From: Paraphysoderma sedebokerense
Taxonomy: Eukaryota; Blastocladiomycota; Physodermatomycetes; Physodermatales; Physodermataceae
Assembly: GCA_025602915.1 (NCBI GenBank)
Contig: JAHLJZ010000117.1
Span: forward strand, 1 to 63,165
Direction: 5' to 3'
Length of the DNA stretch: 63,165 nucleotides
In this document: positions 60,520 to 63,165 of the stretch, in pieces
Position numbering within the stretch: the first letter of the stretch is position 1
How the letters are laid out: every line of letters begins with the position of its first letter
Position numbers and translations under genes: made by a program
The notes under the pieces: generated by a model
Database searches by the model: none
What the model was told of the DNA's origin: nothing
What the model saw: the letters and a program-made list of their open reading frames with translations, nothing else

Positions 60520-60988
60520 GTTTCGGATGAAGCTCTAATGTGTATAGTTGCGAATCTCTCTTCATGTACGATATTTCTGCATCATTTTAAGTATTCTCTT
60601 TCGTTATCTTGGCGGATAATACAACTTTGAAAAACGTAACTTCCTGAATTTGCCCTAGTTATCTGTCGCGGTTGATACAAGGAGACTTTTTGGAACAATG
60701 AATCGACGCTTTCCAGTTTCAGCACCCAACTCACAATTATATTACCGCTTCTTGCTTCGAAGATGATACCAAAGATTATGAATGATTATGTTATGCAGGA
60801 CGATGCAACTTTTAATGGTTCAACTGATTTATTCAGATCAATTTAAGGGGAAGGAAACTGCGGCCGAAGACATGGCCGAGAATTGAATTTGATGTTCACG
60901 CATATATACAAAGACCAGATACTCAAATACAAAATAAATATATACAGTTCATGCGGCAGTCACGGAAACAATCAAAGGCCGCATATGT

Positions 60989-61632
60989 TTAAAAACCCTC
61001 GTCATTACTTGGGGCCGGATCGACTCTTCCACCATCACCACTTTTGCCAGGAGGAGGAGGACCTCTTAATCCGCCTCCATTTCTTTGCCCATTACCACCG
61101 TTACCACCATTGCTAGGAGCAGGAGCTGATGCTCTGTCTCCATTGTTACCATTGTCACCTTTACGTCCACCAGATCTCCCTATATTACGACCGCCATCTC
61201 CATTGCGTGGAGGGCCCGGAAGACGCCCAGATGGAGTATCCCCGCCAGGCGCCTCTCTACCTCCACCACCGACTAAACCTGGATTGCCTTCTCTACGGTT
61301 ATCTCCCCTGATGATACACGTTTGATTATTTTCCTATCCAAAGCGAGATCCGTCTGTACCGACTTCAGTTGCCTCGTTTGACTCGCAAATAGGAAAATTT
61401 TGAGGACTGATAATTCCCAAAAGATGAAAGAAATGAAAATATGATTAGACCTTGATAATACATTATAAGATATGAACGCTCTCGATAGTAATCAGAAGAA
61501 TGTAAAATGACGGAATGAACATTTGTATTCTAGCAACTAACCTTCTTTGGTACAAATTAGCTGGCCTGCTGTACCCAGGGACGGCAGACAGAGCATTGAT
61601 CAATAAAGGGTACCAAGGATTGTGAATTTCAT
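60989..61632 (-). CDS. Glycine-rich low-complexity protein, tandem copy 2
   Basis: Repeat of the gene at 49992-50635 with the same in-frame TGA/45-bp intron question and the same unresolved 5' exons. Confidence 0.5.
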
Positions 61633-62922
61633 TTCAATGTTGACGATTGCAGCAATAGATGTAGGTTTTTGTGTTGTTTTGTGAGGAGAAGTTGTGGTGA
61701 TGGATTACTACAAAGATAACCCATCTATTTATACCTCTTCGCGGGAGGGGAGTGCATATAATAATATAGTTTAGGTATGTTCTATTTCATTCATGTGTAA
61801 TAGACAACACCACCCATCCAGTCTATCTGCAAGGAGCTGTTTGTCGTATCTCAGCTTTGGGGGCTTGCAAAGCGAGTCGATTATAATGCGTTAATAATCT
61901 CGACTTTTAAACTTAAGCTTACAATAATCTTGCGTTAGTCCAGTTAGCAGTTGTGGTCATTTATCGAGTCTGTTACTTTTTAAGTAAATTGCGTTTTGAA
62001 CCTTTTAATCAAGTTTTCATTGTTTAAATTTATTTCTTAATTCAGTGCACAATCTTCTATACAAGTTTGGTCACGGTCAATATTAATGTTCATTAGGTTG
62101 CTATAATCAAAGGAGAAATTAGCTTGTGAAGCGGTCAGAACATATGTCCAGCCCTTCTACAGAAGCACGGAAAGATTATTAATGCATCAAATCGATTTGG
62201 AGAACGAAATAGCTTGGTCGGTGTTCTGCGAATTAGATCCTGAATGAAAGGAGCTCATGAGTAAAATCAGTATCTTCACAAATACGTTTGAAAAAGCTTC
62301 ATCAATCTCCTAATTCAATGTCACACCACAATTTCTGCACGCAGATATTGACGTTGAAATATTTCGAACTCTATAATGCTAAAGTTATGATATCTAGGCG
62401 TCATCAATGATCATTCATATAGCCACGGTGAATTCCCAGTTCAACTTCTGCTCTGGGTTATGAAAATGACCATATATTGACATAAATGATGTATTTTGAA
62501 AAAGTTACACTCGAAACCATTTGACTTAAGATTATTCCTATCAAAGGAAAATGGAGAGACAGCATTCTTTTTCTACACATTAACCACGGCCTTTGCGAGA
62601 TATTTTAAGTTTCATTGATTTCGTCAAGATAGATTCAAATAATGCCTGATGAATAATCAAGAAGAAATAATAATTATTGATATTCTCAGACGATGTAGGC
62701 AATGCCCATGATGCATTAAACCTGGAATCCAAGTTGAAAGTTTCCAAATAATATGAATGAAATGTACAGCCTCCAAGTCGAACATGAAGAAGTCAAAAAA
62801 GCGTTAATCCTACTTGCTTTCTTTCGATCATGCACATCGTTAAATATCATTCTACATTAATATATAGACAGGTTTCAAAAATTAAATATTTATAACAGAT
62901 TCATCATACTATAGAATACATC

Positions 62923-63165
62923 TTAGAATGAGTCGCCGTCCGCTCCGTCTCCACCATTGCCTCCATCTTCACCTGGATTCCCACCTTGCCCGCCATTACC
63001 ACCAGGAGCACCACCATTACTACCGTTTCCACCAGGAGCACCAGGATTTCCACCATTACCTCCATTTCCACCAGGAGCACCGGGAGCGCCAGGATTTCCT
63101 CCTCTACCTCCATTACCTCCAGGAGCACCAGGAGCACCAGGATTCCCGCCCCTACCGCCGTTACC
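62923..63165 (-). CDS. Collagen-like Gly-rich protein, 3' end, cut by window end
   Basis: Same 80 C-terminal residues as 51926-52168, truncated at the same repeat position because the window stops there. The real 5' part of the gene presumably lies beyond the contig end. Confidence 0.7.
   Translation of the reverse strand, partial: GNGGRGGNPGAPGAPGGNGGRGGNPGAPGAPGGNGGNGGNPGAPGGNGSNGGAPGGNGGQGGNPGEDGGNGGDGADGDSF

Larger units (their letters stand above)
52169..63165. repeat. Tandem duplication unit, copy 2 (10,997 bp, ends at window end)
   Basis: Second copy of 41172-52168. It ends on precisely the same base as copy 1, which is also the last base of the window. Confidence 0.97.

Noticed and set aside
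41172-63165. Circular plasmid or virus read around twice
   Set aside because: The unit holds intron-rich nuclear housekeeping genes and joins unique chromosomal DNA on its left.

Overview
The window looks like nuclear DNA of a filamentous or zoosporic fungus, probably an early-diverging lineage. Genes are split by many short GT-AG introns (mostly 40-300 bp). Housekeeping proteins are typical fungal/opisthokont forms: glycogen synthase, dolichol kinase, complex I NDUFS4, HIG1/RCF1 and YebC/TACO1. A rhodopsin-class (class A) GPCR with a DRY motif and an EF-hand NADPH oxidase are present, both unusual for yeasts and common Ascomycota. The exact taxon cannot be fixed from sequence reading alone. 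Exon models below were built by hand; for the spliced models whose coordinates I give, the exon phases add up to one open frame. I saw no rRNA, tRNA, CRISPR or retroelement.

Layout. 1-15.7 kb: three head-to-tail minus-strand paralogs of a large receptor-like membrane protein (signal peptide, unknown SPWYIQ ectodomain, IPT/TIG domain, Cys-rich GCC2/GCC3-like motif, multi-pass C-terminus). Copy C (10634-15670) is intact, copy B (4483-9645) is a pseudogene, and copy A (1-3802) is cut by the window start. 17.1-21.1 kb: EF-hand NOX (+). 21.8-23.5 kb: unknown nuclear-type protein (+). 23.9-26.0 kb: WD40 protein (+). 26.3-27.4 kb: NDUFS4 (-). 27.9-29.3 kb: NmrA-like protein (-). 30.2-31.3 kb: F-box/LRR-like protein (+). 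31.4-32.8 kb: YebC/TACO1 (+). 33.1-33.5 kb: HIG1/RCF1 (-). 34.1-35.3 kb: class A GPCR (+). 36.4-38.4 kb: Ser/Thr kinase (-). 39.2-39.6 kb: small Cys-rich membrane protein (-).

41172-63165 is two exact head-to-tail copies of one 10,997-bp unit (offset 10,997 for every feature). Each carries an NmrA-like gene, glycogen synthase, SEC59 dolichol kinase, a glycine-rich protein, and the 3' end of a collagen-like gene. The unit ends inside a 48-bp minisatellite of the collagen-like gene, and the window ends on exactly the last base of the second copy. This is either a perfect recent tandem duplication or an assembly loop. The window start also lies in a near-identical repeat (1-55 matches 5789-5843), so both ends look like repeat-induced contig breaks.

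Functional themes: mitochondrial respiration and translation (NDUFS4, RCF1, TACO1), glycogen and glycoprotein synthesis (GSY, SEC59), and sensing/signalling (receptor array, NOX, GPCR, kinase). They are not in operons; neighbours are mostly convergent or divergent single genes.
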